Shown here: piece after piece, positions 18,282 to 29,394 of the stretch
Layout of the letters: every line of letters begins with the position of its first letter
Position numbering within the stretch: position 1 is the first letter of the stretch
Source of the DNA: Mesorhizobium loti
GTDB taxonomy: Bacteria > Pseudomonadota > Alphaproteobacteria > Rhizobiales > Rhizobiaceae
Assembly (NCBI RefSeq): GCF_003148495.1
Contig: NZ_QGGH01000008.1
Coordinates: 1-64,000 of the forward strand
Length of the DNA: 64,000 nt
Direction: 5' to 3'
Notes under the pieces: model-generated
The model's input: the letters and a program-made list of their open reading frames with translations, nothing else
What the model was told of the DNA's origin: nothing
The model's database searches: none
Program-made: the position numbers and the translations under genes

Positions 18282-19409
18282 TCAGATGATAACGACCTTG
18301 GTGCCGACCCTGACGCGGCTGTAGAGGTCCATGACGTGCTCGTTGATCATGCGGAAGCAGCCATTCGAGGCGCTGGTTCCGATCGACTGCGGCGCGATGG
18401 TGCCGTGGATGCGCAGATGCGTGTCCTTCTTGCCGTCATAGAGATAGATAGCGCGTGCGCCGAGCGGATTCTGACCACCGCCAGGCATGCCGTCCTTGTA
18501 CTGGCCGTAATGCTTCGGCTCGCGCTTCTGCATGTCCAGCGTCGGGATCCAGCGCGGCCATTCCTGCTTGTCGCCGACCGCAACCGTGCCCTTGAACTGC
18601 AGGCCTTCGCGGCCGACCGCAATGGCATAGCGGCGCGCGGTCGAGGACGATTCGACGAGGTAGAGGCGCCGCGCGCTGGTGTCGATGACGATGGTGCCGG
18701 CATCGTAACCGGTAAACTCCACGTCCTGCGGCACGAATTCCGGCTTCACCTTGAACTGCTTCTTGGCTTCCTTCTTGGCGAGAGCCTGGTCGAGAGCCCG
18801 TGTCTCGGGAAGATATGAGATCGACGACCCGGACGAGGTGCCGCCGAAGAGACCGGCGAACAGACCGCCGCTGCTCGGCTGCTTCTGGCCGATGACCTCG
18901 CTGCGCAGCTCGCCATTATTGCCGGTCAAGGCGACGTTCATCGCCTCCGCGGGAAGCGGCTCGGCCGACTGGATCGGCGCGATCGATTCGATTGGCTCGA
19001 CGATCTTGGCAGCCTGCTTCTTGGCCGGCTTGGCATCGGCCACCTCGGTCGCCTGCGCGTTCTTGCCCCTCTTGGCCAGGAACGCCTGCCGTTCCGCGTC
19101 GGCCTTGGCCTTGGCCGCCTCGCGCATCGCCAGTTTCCTGGCTTCGAGCGCCTTGGCTTTGGCGGCTTCCTTGTCGGCAACGATCTTGGCCTCGATCTTC
19201 TTGATCTGGGCGAGGTCGTCCGGCGTCGGGTTTTTCTTCTTCTTGAGAAGCTTCAACTGCGTCGCATCACTTTTGACGGCGACGTTGATGGCGGAGGTTG
19301 TTTCAACCGAAGGCTGTGCGGCCATATTGGCCGGAACGCCAGCGAAAGCGGGGGAACTCATGCCGAGTGCGGCGCAAAGTCCCAGGAAAATGAAGCTACG
19401 AAGCTGCAT
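18282..19409 (-). CDS. L,D-transpeptidase (ErfK/YbiS/YcfS/YnhG family)
   Basis: Periplasmic peptidoglycan cross-linking or lipoprotein-anchoring enzyme. The 375-residue product has a signal peptide (to about residue 23, SSPAFA), then a long Ala/Lys-rich low-complexity linker (about 45-130, rich in AKAKAE), and a C-terminal YkuD domain. The catalytic motif is HGTIAPQSIGTSASNGCFRM, with the nucleophile Cys and the preceding Ser and His in place. The basic linker is probably a wall-associated spacer. It sits between secG and pyrG and has its own terminator. Confidence 0.92.
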   Translation of the reverse strand: MQLRSFIFLGLCAALGMSSPAFAGVPANMAAQPSVETTSAINVAVKSDATQLKLLKKKKNPTPDDLAQIKKIEAKIVADKEAAKAKALEARKLAMREAAKAKADAERQAFLAKRGKNAQATEVADAKPAKKQAAKIVEPIESIAPIQSAEPLPAEAMNVALTGNNGELRSEVIGQKQPSSGGLFAGLFGGTSSGSSISYLPETRALDQALAKKEAKKQFKVKPEFVPQDVEFTGYDAGTIVIDTSARRLYLVESSSTARRYAIAVGREGLQFKGTVAVGDKQEWPRWIPTLDMQKREPKHYGQYKDGMPGGGQNPLGARAIYLYDGKKDTHLRIHGTIAPQSIGTSASNGCFRMINEHVMDLYSRVRVGTKVVII

Positions 19410-19620
19410 GGCGAAGATCCGATCGTTCTATGCTTGTTGCCCACGGCGTCGCCCAGCGCCCCCCAAGGGCGCCGGAAATGCCGCGCGCAATCTATAGTCG
19501 AATAAGCGCGGGGGCCTCAAGCGTGAGGTCGTGCCTCACCCAGTCGAATCTTTGTGATCCTGCTGCATTTGCCGCGACTGTGTTCAAACGAGCACATATC
19601 GCGGCTTCAGGCGCCGAAGA
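19410..19620. other. Intergenic between secG and the L,D-transpeptidase gene
   Basis: About 210 bp carrying the promoter region of the L,D-transpeptidase gene. A weak stem CCTCA-AGCG-TGAGG occurs at 19515-19528. No tRNA or reading frame was recognised. Confidence 0.4.
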
Positions 19621-20091
19621 CTACTGGTTCGGGACCTGCGGAGTCGCCGGCGCGGCAGGAGCGGCGCCATTGGTTGCCGGCGGCGCCGAACCAGCGGCAG
19701 GCGCCATGGCCGGGGCAGTCGCCGGAGCCGCAGCGTCGTTGCCGGATGGCGGCGTCGGCTTGGCGTTACCGGCAGGCGCCGGGGTGGTCGTGCCGGGCAA
19801 TTGGTTGAGCACGCCCTTGCCGGCACCATCCGATGTCGCCGGCACTCGGTCGAGGATGTCGATCGGCTTCTCGCCGTAGCGGGCAACGATCGACAGTGTC
19901 AGCGACGTGGCGAAGAAGGCAGCCGCCAGGATCGCCGTCGCACGCGTCAGCGCATTGGCCGCGCCGCGCGCGGTCATGAAGCCGGATCCGCCACCGATGC
20001 CGAGGCCGCCGCCTTCGGAACGCTGCAGCAGCACTACGCCGACAAGGGCGAGCACGACCATGAGATGGATGACGATCAGTACGGTTTCCAT
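19621..20091 (-). CDS. secG: Preprotein translocase subunit SecG
   Basis: Small Sec translocon subunit, 156 residues. Two membrane spans (VLIVIHLMVVLALVGVVLL and TAILAAAFFATSLTLSIVA) flank the conserved cytoplasmic loop QRSEGGGLGIGGGSGFMTARGAANALTRAT. The C-terminal 75 residues are an Ala/Pro/Thr-rich tail, much longer than the E. coli protein, which ends soon after the second span. Such tails are common in alphaproteobacterial SecG. It lies downstream of tpiA, an order often seen in this group. Confidence 0.95.
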   Translation of the reverse strand: METVLIVIHLMVVLALVGVVLLQRSEGGGLGIGGGSGFMTARGAANALTRATAILAAAFFATSLTLSIVARYGEKPIDILDRVPATSDGAGKGVLNQLPGTTTPAPAGNAKPTPPSGNDAAAPATAPAMAPAAGSAPPATNGAAPAAPATPQVPNQ

Positions 20092-20261
20092 AGTTTATCC
20101 TGGCAAGGCCTTGCCCGGCCGCGGACACGACCGGTGAATTGGAGGCGGCTCAATACAATGCTTTGACGGCATTTCCAAGCCCGTGGCCGGAATATGGGAA
20201 GCAACCCGCCCTTTGCAACGATTTCCGGCGCCGGAAGCCCCGTCCGGCGTGGCAAATGTCT

Positions 20262-21029
20262 TCAAGCAATATTGCGATAAGCCTCGGCGATGGCGAGAAA
20301 ATCAGCCGCTTTCAGGCTGGCGCCGCCGACAAGGGCGCCGTCGACATTCCTGACGCCGAGCAGTTCGACCGCGTTGGAGGGCTTGACCGAGCCGCCATAG
20401 AGAATGCGCACCTTCGCCGCAACGCTGCCGAGCTTTTCCGACAGCTTTTCGCGGATATGTGCGTGTGCTTCAGCCACATCGGCGGCGGTCGGCGTCAGGC
20501 CGGTGCCGATCGCCCATACCGGCTCATAGGCAATGATGGTGTTGGACGGGGTAGCGCTTGGCGGCACCGAGCCGTCGACCTGCCGCGACAGCACGTCGAG
20601 CGTCGCGCCCGATTCACGCTGCTGCTGCGTCTCGCCAATGCAAATGATGGCCACAAGCCCGGCGCGCCAGGCGGCGGAGGCCTTGGCCTGGACCGTCGCG
20701 TCATCCTCGCCGCGTTGCTCGCGGCATTCCGAATGGCCGACGATGACATGGCTGGCGCCGGCATCCTTGAGCATTTCCGCCGAGATGCAGCCGGTGTAGG
20801 CGCCGCTCTCCTTGGTGTGGCAATCCTCGCCGCCGGCATGCACCGGCGTGCGCGACAGGATCTCCGCGGCGTGGGCAAGCAGGGTCGCGGGAACGCAAAC
20901 CAGCGCCTCGGTCTCCGCATCGAGCCCGCTCATGAAACCGTTGCCGATCATCCTGAGCTCGTTGAGGGAGGCACTGGTGCCGTTCATTTTCCAGTTGCCG
21001 GCGACGAGCGGGCGAATTCCTGGTGTCAT
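20262..21029 (-). CDS. tpiA: Triosephosphate isomerase
   Basis: Interconverts dihydroxyacetone phosphate and glyceraldehyde 3-phosphate. The 255-residue TIM barrel has the substrate Lys in AGNWKMNG, the electrophile His in [10 protein letters not shown], the catalytic Glu in [11 protein letters not shown] and the phosphate-binding [12 protein letters not shown]. It is the first gene of the minus-strand tpiA-secG pair and is divergent from the PpiD-like foldase gene. Confidence 0.97.
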   Translation of the reverse strand: MTPGIRPLVAGNWKMNGTSASLNELRMIGNGFMSGLDAETEALVCVPATLLAHAAEILSRTPVHAGGEDCHTKESGAYTGCISAEMLKDAGASHVIVGHSECREQRGEDDATVQAKASAAWRAGLVAIICIGETQQQRESGATLDVLSRQVDGSVPPSATPSNTIIAYEPVWAIGTGLTPTAADVAEAHAHIREKLSEKLGSVAAKVRILYGGSVKPSNAVELLGVRNVDGALVGGASLKAADFLAIAEAYRNIA

Positions 21030-21173
21030 GGGTTTGCTTCTCCGGGCAATATCGGGCTCTGGACCTCACTACCAAAATCAGGCCACAAAGCAATCGACAG
21101 TGGACCGGAAGGGCGCTATTGCGCTTGTTTCAGACTCGGCGCATGCGAAAATGCGCATAAATCGGAAGTAAAA

Positions 21174-23066
21174 ATGCTTGGTATATTGAGAAGCGCGGCA
21201 GGCACCTGGGTCGCGAAGGGGCTGTTGGTGTTGCTGGTGCTCAGCTTTTTGGTCTGGGGCATTTCCGGACGGCTGATGGGCGGTTTCGCCGGCCATGATT
21301 CGGTTATAACCGCTGGCGGCACCAAAGTGTCGATCAACGAATACCGTCTCGCCTATGATCGCCAGCTCGCCGTCATGTCGCAGCAGTTCGGCCAGCGTCT
21401 CAGCCACGAACAGGCAAAGGCGCTCGGCGTCGACAACCAGGTGCTGGCTCAGCTCGTTTCGGGCGCCGTTCTCGACGAACAGGCACGCAAACTGGGCCTC
21501 GGACTTTCCAAGGATCGGCTGGCCGAGCTGACGCGCGAAGACCCGGCATTCAAGGGCCCAGGCGGCCAGTTCGACCGCAAAACATTCGAATACATGCTGC
21601 GGCAGGTTGGCATGCGGCCCGAGGACTATCTGAAGAACCGTGCCCAGGTGGCGGTGCGCCAGCAGATCGTCGAAGCGGTCTCGGATGGCCTCAAGACTCC
21701 GGACACTTTCTTCAAGGCGGTTGCGCTCTATCGCGGCGAAGACCGCACCATCGACTATTTGACCCTGCCCAAGGCACTGGTGGAGCCGATCCAGGCGCCT
21801 TCCGACAGCGTGCTTTCAGCCTATTTCGAAGCCAACAAGAAGACATACGCCGCGCCTGAATACCGCAAATTCTCCTATGTCCGCCTCGAACCGGTCGACA
21901 TCATGGATACGACCGCCGTCACCGACAGCCAGGTCAGCGACGACTACAACAAGAACAAGGCGCGCTACACCACGCCGGAACTGCGCACCATCGAGCAGCT
22001 TGTGTTCAAGACGCCGGATGCGGCCAAGGCCGCGCTCGATTCGCTCAAGGCCGGCGCCACCTTCGACAAGCTCGTCACGGCGGAAGGCAAGACCCCGGCC
22101 GATACGCTGCTCGGCACGCTGGCCAAGGATAAGATCGCCGACAAGGCGGTCGCCGACGCGGCCTTCGCGCTCAATGCCAACGAAGTCAGTCAGGTCGTGC
22201 AGGGCGCCTTCGGCCCGGTACTGCTGCGCGTGACCGAAATCAAGCCCGAGGTGGTGAAGCCGCTGACCGAGGTGTCCGACCAGATACGCAAGGACCTGGC
22301 GCTGGGCGAGGCAAGCCGCATCCTTCTGGACGTGCGTGACAGCTATGAAGATACCCGCGCCGCCGGCAGTTCGCTGGCCGACGCCGCCACCAAGCTGAAG
22401 CTGAAGCTCATCACCATCGACGCCATCGATCGCAGCGGATTGCGGCCTGACGCGAGCATCGTCAAGGACCTGCCGCAATCGCCGGAACTGATCAAGGCTG
22501 TCTTCGATGCCGAACCCGGCACGGAGAACGAAGCTTTGACCACGGCAGACAATGGTTTTGTCTTCTACGAAGTGGCTTCCGTCACGCCGGCTCGCGACCG
22601 CACGCTGGACGAGGTTCATCAGAAAGCCGTCGCCGACTGGACGGCAGCTGAGACCACCAAGCGGCTCGCCGCCAAGGCTGACGAGCTCGAAAAGCGGCTC
22701 AAGGCCGGTGCCACGCTCGACGTTATTGCCAGTGAGCTCAAGCTGGAGAAGCAGACCAAGCGCGGCGTCAAGCGCGAGGCCGACGATGTCGATTTCGGCA
22801 AGGAGGGTGCGGCGGCGATGTTCGGCGTCGGCGAAGGCGGCACCGGCCTGATCCCCTCGCCCACCGGCGACGGTCAGGTCCTATACAAGGTCGCCGAAGT
22901 GTTCGAGCCCGCCGGGGCCGATGCCAGCTCGGTGCCGGACGATGCGCAGAAATCCTTCACCTCCGGCATGTCGGATGACCTGCTCGATCAGCTGGTGGCG
23001 CAGTTGCAGACGCAGTACGACGTTCGCATCGACCAGGCCGCCGTTGCCCAAGCCTCGACAAGATGA
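21174..23066 (+). CDS. Membrane-anchored periplasmic foldase (PpiD/SurA-N family peptidylprolyl isomerase)
   Basis: A 630-residue protein with one N-terminal signal anchor ([23 protein letters not shown]), then a SurA-N-type chaperone domain (about 40-170) and a parvulin-like region (about 260-370; [33 protein letters not shown]). The layout is that of PpiD, which assists outer-membrane protein folding at the Sec exit. ATG 21174 is chosen; a much longer frame extends antisense through tpiA and is rejected. The stop overlaps the trpD start by 4 bp (ATGA), a linkage often seen in rhizobia. Confidence 0.88.
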   Translation: MLGILRSAAGTWVAKGLLVLLVLSFLVWGISGRLMGGFAGHDSVITAGGTKVSINEYRLAYDRQLAVMSQQFGQRLSHEQAKALGVDNQVLAQLVSGAVLDEQARKLGLGLSKDRLAELTREDPAFKGPGGQFDRKTFEYMLRQVGMRPEDYLKNRAQVAVRQQIVEAVSDGLKTPDTFFKAVALYRGEDRTIDYLTLPKALVEPIQAPSDSVLSAYFEANKKTYAAPEYRKFSYVRLEPVDIMDTTAVTDSQVSDDYNKNKARYTTPELRTIEQLVFKTPDAAKAALDSLKAGATFDKLVTAEGKTPADTLLGTLAKDKIADKAVADAAFALNANEVSQVVQGAFGPVLLRVTEIKPEVVKPLTEVSDQIRKDLALGEASRILLDVRDSYEDTRAAGSSLADAATKLKLKLITIDAIDRSGLRPDASIVKDLPQSPELIKAVFDAEPGTENEALTTADNGFVFYEVASVTPARDRTLDEVHQKAVADWTAAETTKRLAAKADELEKRLKAGATLDVIASELKLEKQTKRGVKREADDVDFGKEGAAAMFGVGEGGTGLIPSPTGDGQVLYKVAEVFEPAGADASSVPDDAQKSFTSGMSDDLLDQLVAQLQTQYDVRIDQAAVAQASTR

Positions 23067-24073
23067 GCGCGCTGAAAACCCATATCGCCAAGGTCGCGAC
23101 CGGCAGCGCGCTTTCCTTCGAGGAAGCGCGCGAGGCCTTCGACATCATCATGTCGGGTGACGCCACGCCCGGCCAGATCGGCGGCTTCCTGATGGCGCTG
23201 CGCGTGCGCGGCGAGACGGTGAGCGAGCTTTCCGCCGCCGTCGCCACCATGCGCGCCAGGATGCTGCGTGTCGACGCACCGGACGGCGCCATCGACATCG
23301 TCGGCACGGGCGGCGACAATTCCCACAGTGTCAACATTTCGACGGCATCGGCCTTCGTCATCGCCGGCAGCGGCGTGCCCGTCGCCAAGCATGGCAATCG
23401 CGGTCTGTCCTCGCTGACAGGGTCCGCCGACGTGCTGATTGCGCTTGGCGTCAAGATCGACATCTCGCCCGAATTCATCGGCCGTTGCATCCATGAAGCG
23501 GGCGTCGGCTTCATGTTCGCGCCCGCGCACCACCCGGCAATGAAGTATGTAGGGCCGACCCGAGTCGAGCTCGGCACCCGCACCATCTTCAACCTGCTCG
23601 GGCCTCTCATCAATCCGGCTGGCGTCAAACGGCAGATGGTCGGCGTGTTCCTGCCGGAATGGATCCTGCCGGTGGCCGAGACGCTGAAGGCGCTGGGCGC
23701 CGAGCATGCCTGGGTTGCCCATGGCGACGGCTATGACGAGATCACCACCACCGGCGAGACGCAGGTCGCCGAACTGATCGGCGGCGAGATCCGCAGCTTC
23801 ACGCTAACCCCTGAAGCGGTTGGGCTGGCGCGCCATACCAAGGATGAATTGCGCGGCGGCGACGCGGCCTACAACGCCACGGCATTGCGCGATATGCTGG
23901 GCGGTGCTGCCGGCGCCTATCGAGACACCGTGCTGATGAATGCCGGCGCCGGCCTGGTCGTTGCGGGCAAAGCGACGACGCTTGGTGACGGCATCGCGTT
24001 CGCCGCGCAAGCCATCGACAGCGGCCGGGCCCTGCAGGTGCTCGACCGATTGGTCGAAATTTCGAACGGGTGA
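23063..24073 (+). CDS. trpD: Anthranilate phosphoribosyltransferase
   Basis: Second step of tryptophan synthesis: anthranilate plus PRPP gives phosphoribosyl anthranilate. The 336-residue protein carries the PRPP loop [15 protein letters not shown], the substrate segment [18 protein letters not shown] and the metal-binding [14 protein letters not shown]. It overlaps the upstream foldase gene and is 3 bp from trpC. Its substrate anthranilate is the same compound that the kynurenine genes 5 kb downstream would produce. Confidence 0.97.
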   Translation: MSALKTHIAKVATGSALSFEEAREAFDIIMSGDATPGQIGGFLMALRVRGETVSELSAAVATMRARMLRVDAPDGAIDIVGTGGDNSHSVNISTASAFVIAGSGVPVAKHGNRGLSSLTGSADVLIALGVKIDISPEFIGRCIHEAGVGFMFAPAHHPAMKYVGPTRVELGTRTIFNLLGPLINPAGVKRQMVGVFLPEWILPVAETLKALGAEHAWVAHGDGYDEITTTGETQVAELIGGEIRSFTLTPEAVGLARHTKDELRGGDAAYNATALRDMLGGAAGAYRDTVLMNAGAGLVVAGKATTLGDGIAFAAQAIDSGRALQVLDRLVEISNG

Positions 24074-24076
24074 ACC

Positions 24077-24889
24077 GTGTCTGACATCCTGCGCAAGATC
24101 GAGGCCTATAAGCGCGACGAGATCGCGGCGGCCAAGGCACGCATGCCGCTGGCCGAGATCAAGGCGCGCGCAAAAGACGCCGATGCACCACGCGGCTTTC
24201 TTGCAGCGCTCGAGGCGAAGCAGAGATCGGGCAGCTTCGCCCTGATCGCCGAAATCAAGAAGGCGAGCCCTTCCAAGGGGTTGATCCGGGCCGATTTCGA
24301 TCCGCCAGCATTGGCGCAGGCCTATGAGAAAGGCGGCGCCGCCTGTCTTTCGGTGCTGACCGACGCGCCGTCTTTCCAGGGCGCGCCGGAGTTTCTCACC
24401 AAGGCGCGAGCCGCCGTCGCCCTGCCCGCACTGCGCAAGGATTTCCTGTTCGATCCGTATCAGGTCTACGAAGCCCGCGCCTGGGGCGCTGATGCCATCC
24501 TGATCATCATGGCGAGCGTTAATGACGCCCTGGCGAGCGAGCTTGAGGCAACGGCATTCGAACTCGGCATGGATGCGCTGATCGAGGTGCATGACGAGGC
24601 CGAGACGCTGCGCGCGGTAAAACTGTCATCGCAGTTGATCGGCATCAACAACCGCAATCTGAGAACATTCGAAACCAGCCTTAAAACGTCCGAGCGGCTG
24701 GCGCCGATGGTGCCGGGCGGCCGCCTGCTGGTCAGCGAGAGCGGTATTTTCAGCCATGACGACTGCCTCAGGATGCAGAAGACCGGCATCGACACCTTCC
24801 TCGTCGGCGAGAGCCTGATGCGGCAACAGGATGTCGCCGCGGCCACGCGCCTGCTGCTGACGGGCAAGGCAGCGGCCGAGGTGGTCTGA
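24077..24889 (+). CDS. trpC: Indole-3-glycerol phosphate synthase
   Basis: Decarboxylating ring closure in tryptophan synthesis. A 270-residue (beta/alpha)8 barrel with [14 protein letters not shown] (catalytic Lys), [29 protein letters not shown] and [14 protein letters not shown]. It is monofunctional, with no TrpF fusion. It starts at GTG 24077 and lies 2 bp before moaC. Confidence 0.97.
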   Translation: MSDILRKIEAYKRDEIAAAKARMPLAEIKARAKDADAPRGFLAALEAKQRSGSFALIAEIKKASPSKGLIRADFDPPALAQAYEKGGAACLSVLTDAPSFQGAPEFLTKARAAVALPALRKDFLFDPYQVYEARAWGADAILIIMASVNDALASELEATAFELGMDALIEVHDEAETLRAVKLSSQLIGINNRNLRTFETSLKTSERLAPMVPGGRLLVSESGIFSHDDCLRMQKTGIDTFLVGESLMRQQDVAAATRLLLTGKAAAEVV

Positions 24890-24891
24890 CG

Positions 24892-25374
24892 ATGACATCG
24901 GCCCTCACCCATCTCGGCGCGCAGGGCGAGGCCAACATGGTTGATGTCGGCGACAAGGAAGAGACGACGCGCACGGCGATCGCTGAGGGCTTTGTCGCGA
25001 TGCAGCCCGAGACCCTGAAGACGATCCTCGCCGGCAACGCCAAGAAAGGCGATGTGCTCGGCACCGCGCGCATCGCCGGCATCATGGCGGCGAAGAAGAC
25101 GCATGAACTGATCCCGCTCTGCCATCCGCTGCTGCTGACCAAGGTTTCCGTCGACATCGAGCCGGACCATGCTTTGCCCGGCCTGAAGGTCACCGCGCTT
25201 GCGCGTGTCACCGGCAAGACGGGCGTCGAGATGGAAGCTTTGACGGCCGCCTCCGTCGCCTGCCTGACCATCTACGACATGGCCAAGGCGGTGGATCGCG
25301 CCATGACCATTTCCGGCATCCGGCTGGTCGAAAAGACTGGCGGCAAATCTGGCGACTACAAGGCTGGCGCCTGA
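24892..25374 (+). CDS. moaC: Cyclic pyranopterin monophosphate synthase MoaC
   Basis: Early step of molybdenum cofactor synthesis. The 160-residue protein has [26 protein letters not shown] and [25 protein letters not shown], all family signatures with the catalytic Lys and Asp. It ends in the first base of the moeA ATG, so it is tightly coupled to moeA. Confidence 0.97.
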   Translation: MTSALTHLGAQGEANMVDVGDKEETTRTAIAEGFVAMQPETLKTILAGNAKKGDVLGTARIAGIMAAKKTHELIPLCHPLLLTKVSVDIEPDHALPGLKVTALARVTGKTGVEMEALTAASVACLTIYDMAKAVDRAMTISGIRLVEKTGGKSGDYKAGA

Positions 25375-26579
25375 TGGCGCTGGTTCCGGTCGCCGAGGCG
25401 CTCGAACGCCTGCTGGAAGGCGCTGCGCCGCTGGCCGGCGAAAGCGTTCCGCTCTTCGAGGCCGTGGATCGTGTGCTGGCGGAACCGGTTATTGCGCTGC
25501 GCACCCAACCGCCCTTCAACGCTTCCGCCATGGACGGCTATGCGGCGCGTGCCGCCGATGTGGCGTCGGTGCCATCGAGACTTTCTGTGATCGGAATGGC
25601 CCCGGCCGGGCGTGGCTTTGACGGCGTGGTCGGCAAGGCACAGGCGGTGCGCATCTTCACCGGCGCGCCGCTTCCCGAAGGCGCCGACACCATCGTCATC
25701 CAGGAAAATGTCAGGGATCTCGGCGGCGGCGACATCGAAGTGACCGAACCGACCGCTGAAGGACGCAACATCCGCCGCATCGGGCTCGATTTTTCAAAGG
25801 GTGACGTGCTGCTGGAAAAAGGCCGCGTGCTCGACCCGGCGGCGCTGTCGCTGGCGGCATCGGCCAACCACCCCCGGGTCGGCGTGGTAAAACGGCCGCT
25901 GGTCGCCATCATCGCCACCGGCGACGAATTGTTGCCGCCCGGCAGCGAACTCGGGCCGGACCAGATCATCTCGTCCAATGCCTATGGCGTTGCCGCCGCC
26001 GCACAGTCGGTTGGCGCCCGCGCGCTCGATCTCGGCATTGCCGCCGATCGCAAGGAGGCCATTGCCGCGCTGATCAGACAAGCGGTCGCGGCCGGCGCGG
26101 ATGTCATCGTGACGCTTGGTGGCGCCTCGGTCGGCGACCACGACCTGATCCATGACGTGCTGACCGGCGAAGGCATGACGCTCGGCTTCTGGAAGATCGC
26201 CATGCGCCCCGGCAAGCCGCTGATGTTCGGCCGCCTCGGCGATATCAGGTGTATCGGCCTGCCCGGCAATCCGGTGGCAAGCTTGGTCTGCTCGCAGCTG
26301 TTCCTGAAGCCGCTGCTGGCGCGGCTCGGCGGCCGCAATCATCGCCAGGACATCCGCCCCGCGCGATTGGGCGCTGCAATGCCGGCTAATGACCTGCGCC
26401 AGGACTATGTGCGGGCCGTGGTCAGGGAAGATGACGGCGCGCTGGTGGCGACGCCGTTCGGCATCCAGGATTCCTCTATGCTGAGAATGCTGGCCGACGC
26501 CAATGGGCTGATCGTCCGGCCGCCGTTTACCCCCGCGGCAGCTGCGGGCGAGGCTTGCAGCGTGCTGATGCTGCGCTGA
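25374..26579 (+). CDS. moeA: Molybdopterin molybdenumtransferase MoeA
   Basis: Inserts molybdenum into molybdopterin-AMP. The 401-residue protein shows PPFNASAMDGYA, VRIFTGAPLPEGADTIVIQEN, the MoCF domain IATGDELLPPG and TLGGASVGDHDLI, and GLPGNPVAS. Last gene of the run foldase-trpD-trpC-moaC-moeA. In related genomes lexA commonly follows; here a tryptophan-degradation block comes first. Confidence 0.97.
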   Translation: MALVPVAEALERLLEGAAPLAGESVPLFEAVDRVLAEPVIALRTQPPFNASAMDGYAARAADVASVPSRLSVIGMAPAGRGFDGVVGKAQAVRIFTGAPLPEGADTIVIQENVRDLGGGDIEVTEPTAEGRNIRRIGLDFSKGDVLLEKGRVLDPAALSLAASANHPRVGVVKRPLVAIIATGDELLPPGSELGPDQIISSNAYGVAAAAQSVGARALDLGIAADRKEAIAALIRQAVAAGADVIVTLGGASVGDHDLIHDVLTGEGMTLGFWKIAMRPGKPLMFGRLGDIRCIGLPGNPVASLVCSQLFLKPLLARLGGRNHRQDIRPARLGAAMPANDLRQDYVRAVVREDDGALVATPFGIQDSSMLRMLADANGLIVRPPFTPAAAAGEACSVLMLR

Positions 26580-26627
26580 GGAATCCCAGCCAAGCTCTTC
26601 ATAAGAGACGAGAAAACGATCTCGGCC

Positions 26628-27458
26628 CTATTCCGAGATCAAGGCCCGGGTCAGCGGATGCGCCGGATCGGCAAGGCCGTCGACAATATCGTAATGATGC
26701 CGGTCGGGCTCGACCACGGTGCTGGTGGTGGCGCCTAGGCCGGTCCAGATATTGGCGAGCAGCGCATTCTGGCGCAGGAATTCGGCGCGCTCGCCGCCAC
26801 CGGCCCAGCAGGTGATGCGGGCACCATCCATCGGCCGCAGCAGCGCCGGGCTTTCAGTCAGCGCCTCCTCTTCGTCGATTGCCAGTGCCTTGTTCATCCC
26901 CGTGCGCATGAGCGGACGCAGGTCGTGGAGGCCTGAAATCGAGACGACATGGCGTATGCGCCGCGCCACATCGGCTGTCAGAGGAGTTGATGTGGTCACC
27001 ATGCGGCTGGCGAGATGTCCGCCGGCCGAATGTCCGGTCAGCATCAGCGGTCCCCCGACCATTGCCGCTGCCTTGCCGATCGCTGTACCGATTTCGCTGA
27101 CGATGCCGGCGATGCGGATGTCCGGGCACTGCGTGTAGGACGGCATCGCCACGGCGAAGCCATTGCCGACCGCGCCGTTGGCGAGGTGCGACCAGGTACT
27201 CTTGTCGGACTCCAGCCAGTAACCGCCATGGATGAACACCACGAGCCCCTTGGGAGCGGCTTTGGGAAGGAAAAGATCGAACCGATTGCGCGGCCCGTCA
27301 CCATAGGCGATGTCGAGCCGTGCCCGGCCCTCTACCGAAAGCGCATTGCGAAACGCTTGCGCCGGTTCCGCCCAGGCGGCTGGCCAGCGGTCGCTGCCGG
27401 CGATGTTCGCACCGTTGGCATAGGCGCTGTCCCAATCGGCAATGTGACGTTCGAACAT
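26628..27458 (-). CDS. Alpha/beta hydrolase, probable kynurenine formamidase (arylformamidase)
   Basis: Would hydrolyse N-formylkynurenine to kynurenine and formate. The 276-residue protein has HGGYW (the HGGxW motif of alpha/beta-type kynurenine formamidases), the nucleophile Ser in LTGHSAGGHLASRM and the C-terminal His in DRHHYDIVDGL. The context is strong: tryptophan 2,3-dioxygenase and kynureninase are on the opposite strand just beyond. It is not the metal-dependent KynB fold. ATG 27458 is preferred, with GGGAGGG just upstream; GTG 27464 would add two residues. Confidence 0.82.
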   Translation of the reverse strand: MFERHIADWDSAYANGANIAGSDRWPAAWAEPAQAFRNALSVEGRARLDIAYGDGPRNRFDLFLPKAAPKGLVVFIHGGYWLESDKSTWSHLANGAVGNGFAVAMPSYTQCPDIRIAGIVSEIGTAIGKAAAMVGGPLMLTGHSAGGHLASRMVTTSTPLTADVARRIRHVVSISGLHDLRPLMRTGMNKALAIDEEEALTESPALLRPMDGARITCWAGGGERAEFLRQNALLANIWTGLGATTSTVVEPDRHHYDIVDGLADPAHPLTRALISE

Positions 27459-27768
27459 CGGCACCCTCCCCCGGAATGGCTCGTTTCTGCGCTAGCAATG
27501 GCCACCGCCATGCCATGCGTCAATGCTCCAGACCAAAAACATTTTAGGCTTGAAACAAATTTCGACTGGTGCGATCCTGCCCTGACGAACAGCCGACAAT
27601 GGGAGGTCTGCTGTGCTGCCCAAAACCTGCAGATGTGCACTCTTTCTGGTGGCATCCCGAGCAGGGGCAACGGCGGCACGGAGCCTCCTCAAAAGCAGGA
27701 CCTTTAGATCCACCACATCCGGCCAGGCGCCTCGGCACTGGCCGTCCAGCAGATGGGATAGCGGCGAC
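27459..27768. other. Divergent promoter region of the tryptophan-degradation block
   Basis: 310 bp between the formamidase-like gene and the CoA ligase gene. Frames across it lack homologous-looking protein. No operator dyad or Lrp/AsnC (KynR-type) regulator gene is apparent, so how the block is induced is not visible. Confidence 0.5.
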
Positions 27769-29394
27769 ATGCTTGGGCCTTCAGCGCATATCGACACGTT
27801 CACGCGCGATCACCTGCCGCCGCCGGAGCAATGGCCCGATATCCTGCTCGATGGCTTTGACTATCCCGAACGCCTCAACGCCGGCGTCGAACTGACCGAC
27901 AGGCTGGTCGAGAAAGGCCTGGGCGACCACACCGCGCTGATCGGCAATGGCCGCCGCCGCACCTACAAGGAACTGTCCGACTGGACGAACAGGCTGGCCC
28001 ACGCACTGGTCGAGAATTATGGCGTCAAGCCGGGCAACCGGGTGCTGATCCGCTCGGCCAACAACCCCGCCATGGTCGCCTGCTGGCTGGCTGCCACCAA
28101 GGTCGGCGCCGTGGTCGTCAACACTATGCCGATGCTACGCGCCGGCGAACTCGCCAAGATCGTCGACAAGGCGGAGATCACCGTCGCGCTGTGCGACACC
28201 AGGCTGATGGACGAGATGACCGCCTGCGCCAAGGACAGCGTATTCCTCAAACAGGTCATAGGCTTCGACGGCACCGCCAACCATGATGCCGAACTCGATC
28301 GTGCCGCGCTCGACAAGCCGGTGACATTCACTTCCGTCAACACAGGCCGCGACGACGTCGCCTTGCTCGGCTTCACCTCGGGCACGACAGGCGTGCCGAA
28401 GGCGACGATGCATTTCCACCGCGACCTCCTGATCATCGCCGACGCCTACGCCCGCGAGATCCTCAAGGTGACGCCGGACGACATCTTTGTCGGCTCGCCG
28501 CCGCTGGCCTTCACCTTCGGCCTTGGCGGGCTCGCCATCTTCCCGCTGCGCTTCGGTGCTGCGGCAACGCTGCTGGAGCAGGCGACGCCGCCCAACATGA
28601 TCCACATCATCGAAACCTACAAAGCGACGATCTCCTTCACCGCGCCGACCGCCTACCGCGCCATGTTGAAGGCCATGGATGAAGGAGCCGACCTGTCGTC
28701 GCTGCGCGTCGCCGTTTCGGCCGGCGAAACCTTGCCCGCTCCGGTTTTCGAGGAGTGGACGCAAAAGACCGGCAAGCCGATCCTCGACGGCATCGGCGCC
28801 ACCGAAATGCTGCACATCTTCATCTCCAACCGCTTTGACGACATGAAGCCCGCGTCGACCGGCAAGCCGGTGGGCGGCTATGAGGCGCGCATCGTCGATG
28901 ACGAGATGCGCGAGGTGCCGCGCGGCACAACCGGCAGGCTGGCGGTGCGCGGCCCGACCGGCTGCCGCTACATGGCCGACAACAGGCAGAAGGAATACGT
29001 CCGCGACGGCTGGAACCTCACCGGCGACACCTTCACGCAGGACAAAGACGGGTTCTTCCATTTCGCCGCGCGCTCCGACGACATGATCGTCAGCGCCGGC
29101 TACAACATCGCCGGCCCCGAGGTCGAGGCAGCACTGCTGTCGCATCCCGACGTCGCCGAATGCGCGGTGATCGGCGCAGACGATGCCGAACGCGGCCAGA
29201 TCGTCGAGGCGCATGTCGTGCTGGCGCAGGGCGTGGCGCCTGACGCGTTGACCACCAAGCGCCTGCAGGACCACGTCAAGGCAACGATCGCGCCCTACAA
29301 ATACCCGCGATCGGTGAAATTCATCGCCGCTCTGCCCAAGACCCAGACCGGCAAGATCCAGCGCTTCCGGCTGCGCACGGAGAAAATCAATTGA
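27769..29394 (+). CDS. 2-aminobenzoate (anthranilate)-CoA ligase
   Basis: Activates anthranilate with ATP and CoA to anthraniloyl-CoA. The 541-residue ANL-superfamily enzyme shows the phosphate loop [17 protein letters not shown], the A5 block [31 protein letters not shown] (hinge) and the C-terminal catalytic Lys in [10 protein letters not shown]. The opening [31 protein letters not shown] resembles AbmG-type 2-aminobenzoate-CoA ligases. ATG 27769 is preferred; the frame extends to 27613 without supporting features. The stop overlaps the next gene's TTG start, so it is coupled to tryptophan dioxygenase. Other aryl acids such as benzoate remain possible. Confidence 0.85.
   Translation: MLGPSAHIDTFTRDHLPPPEQWPDILLDGFDYPERLNAGVELTDRLVEKGLGDHTALIGNGRRRTYKELSDWTNRLAHALVENYGVKPGNRVLIRSANNPAMVACWLAATKVGAVVVNTMPMLRAGELAKIVDKAEITVALCDTRLMDEMTACAKDSVFLKQVIGFDGTANHDAELDRAALDKPVTFTSVNTGRDDVALLGFTSGTTGVPKATMHFHRDLLIIADAYAREILKVTPDDIFVGSPPLAFTFGLGGLAIFPLRFGAAATLLEQATPPNMIHIIETYKATISFTAPTAYRAMLKAMDEGADLSSLRVAVSAGETLPAPVFEEWTQKTGKPILDGIGATEMLHIFISNRFDDMKPASTGKPVGGYEARIVDDEMREVPRGTTGRLAVRGPTGCRYMADNRQKEYVRDGWNLTGDTFTQDKDGFFHFAARSDDMIVSAGYNIAGPEVEAALLSHPDVAECAVIGADDAERGQIVEAHVVLAQGVAPDALTTKRLQDHVKATIAPYKYPRSVKFIAALPKTQTGKIQRFRLRTEKIN

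Noticed and set aside
20092-20261. tRNA gene near secG
   Set aside because: A tRNA can occur near secG in other bacteria; I found no cloverleaf or TTC-arm here.
20139-21173. 345-residue extension of the PpiD-like protein
   Set aside because: Runs antisense through tpiA; the signal anchor begins directly at the ATG at 21174.
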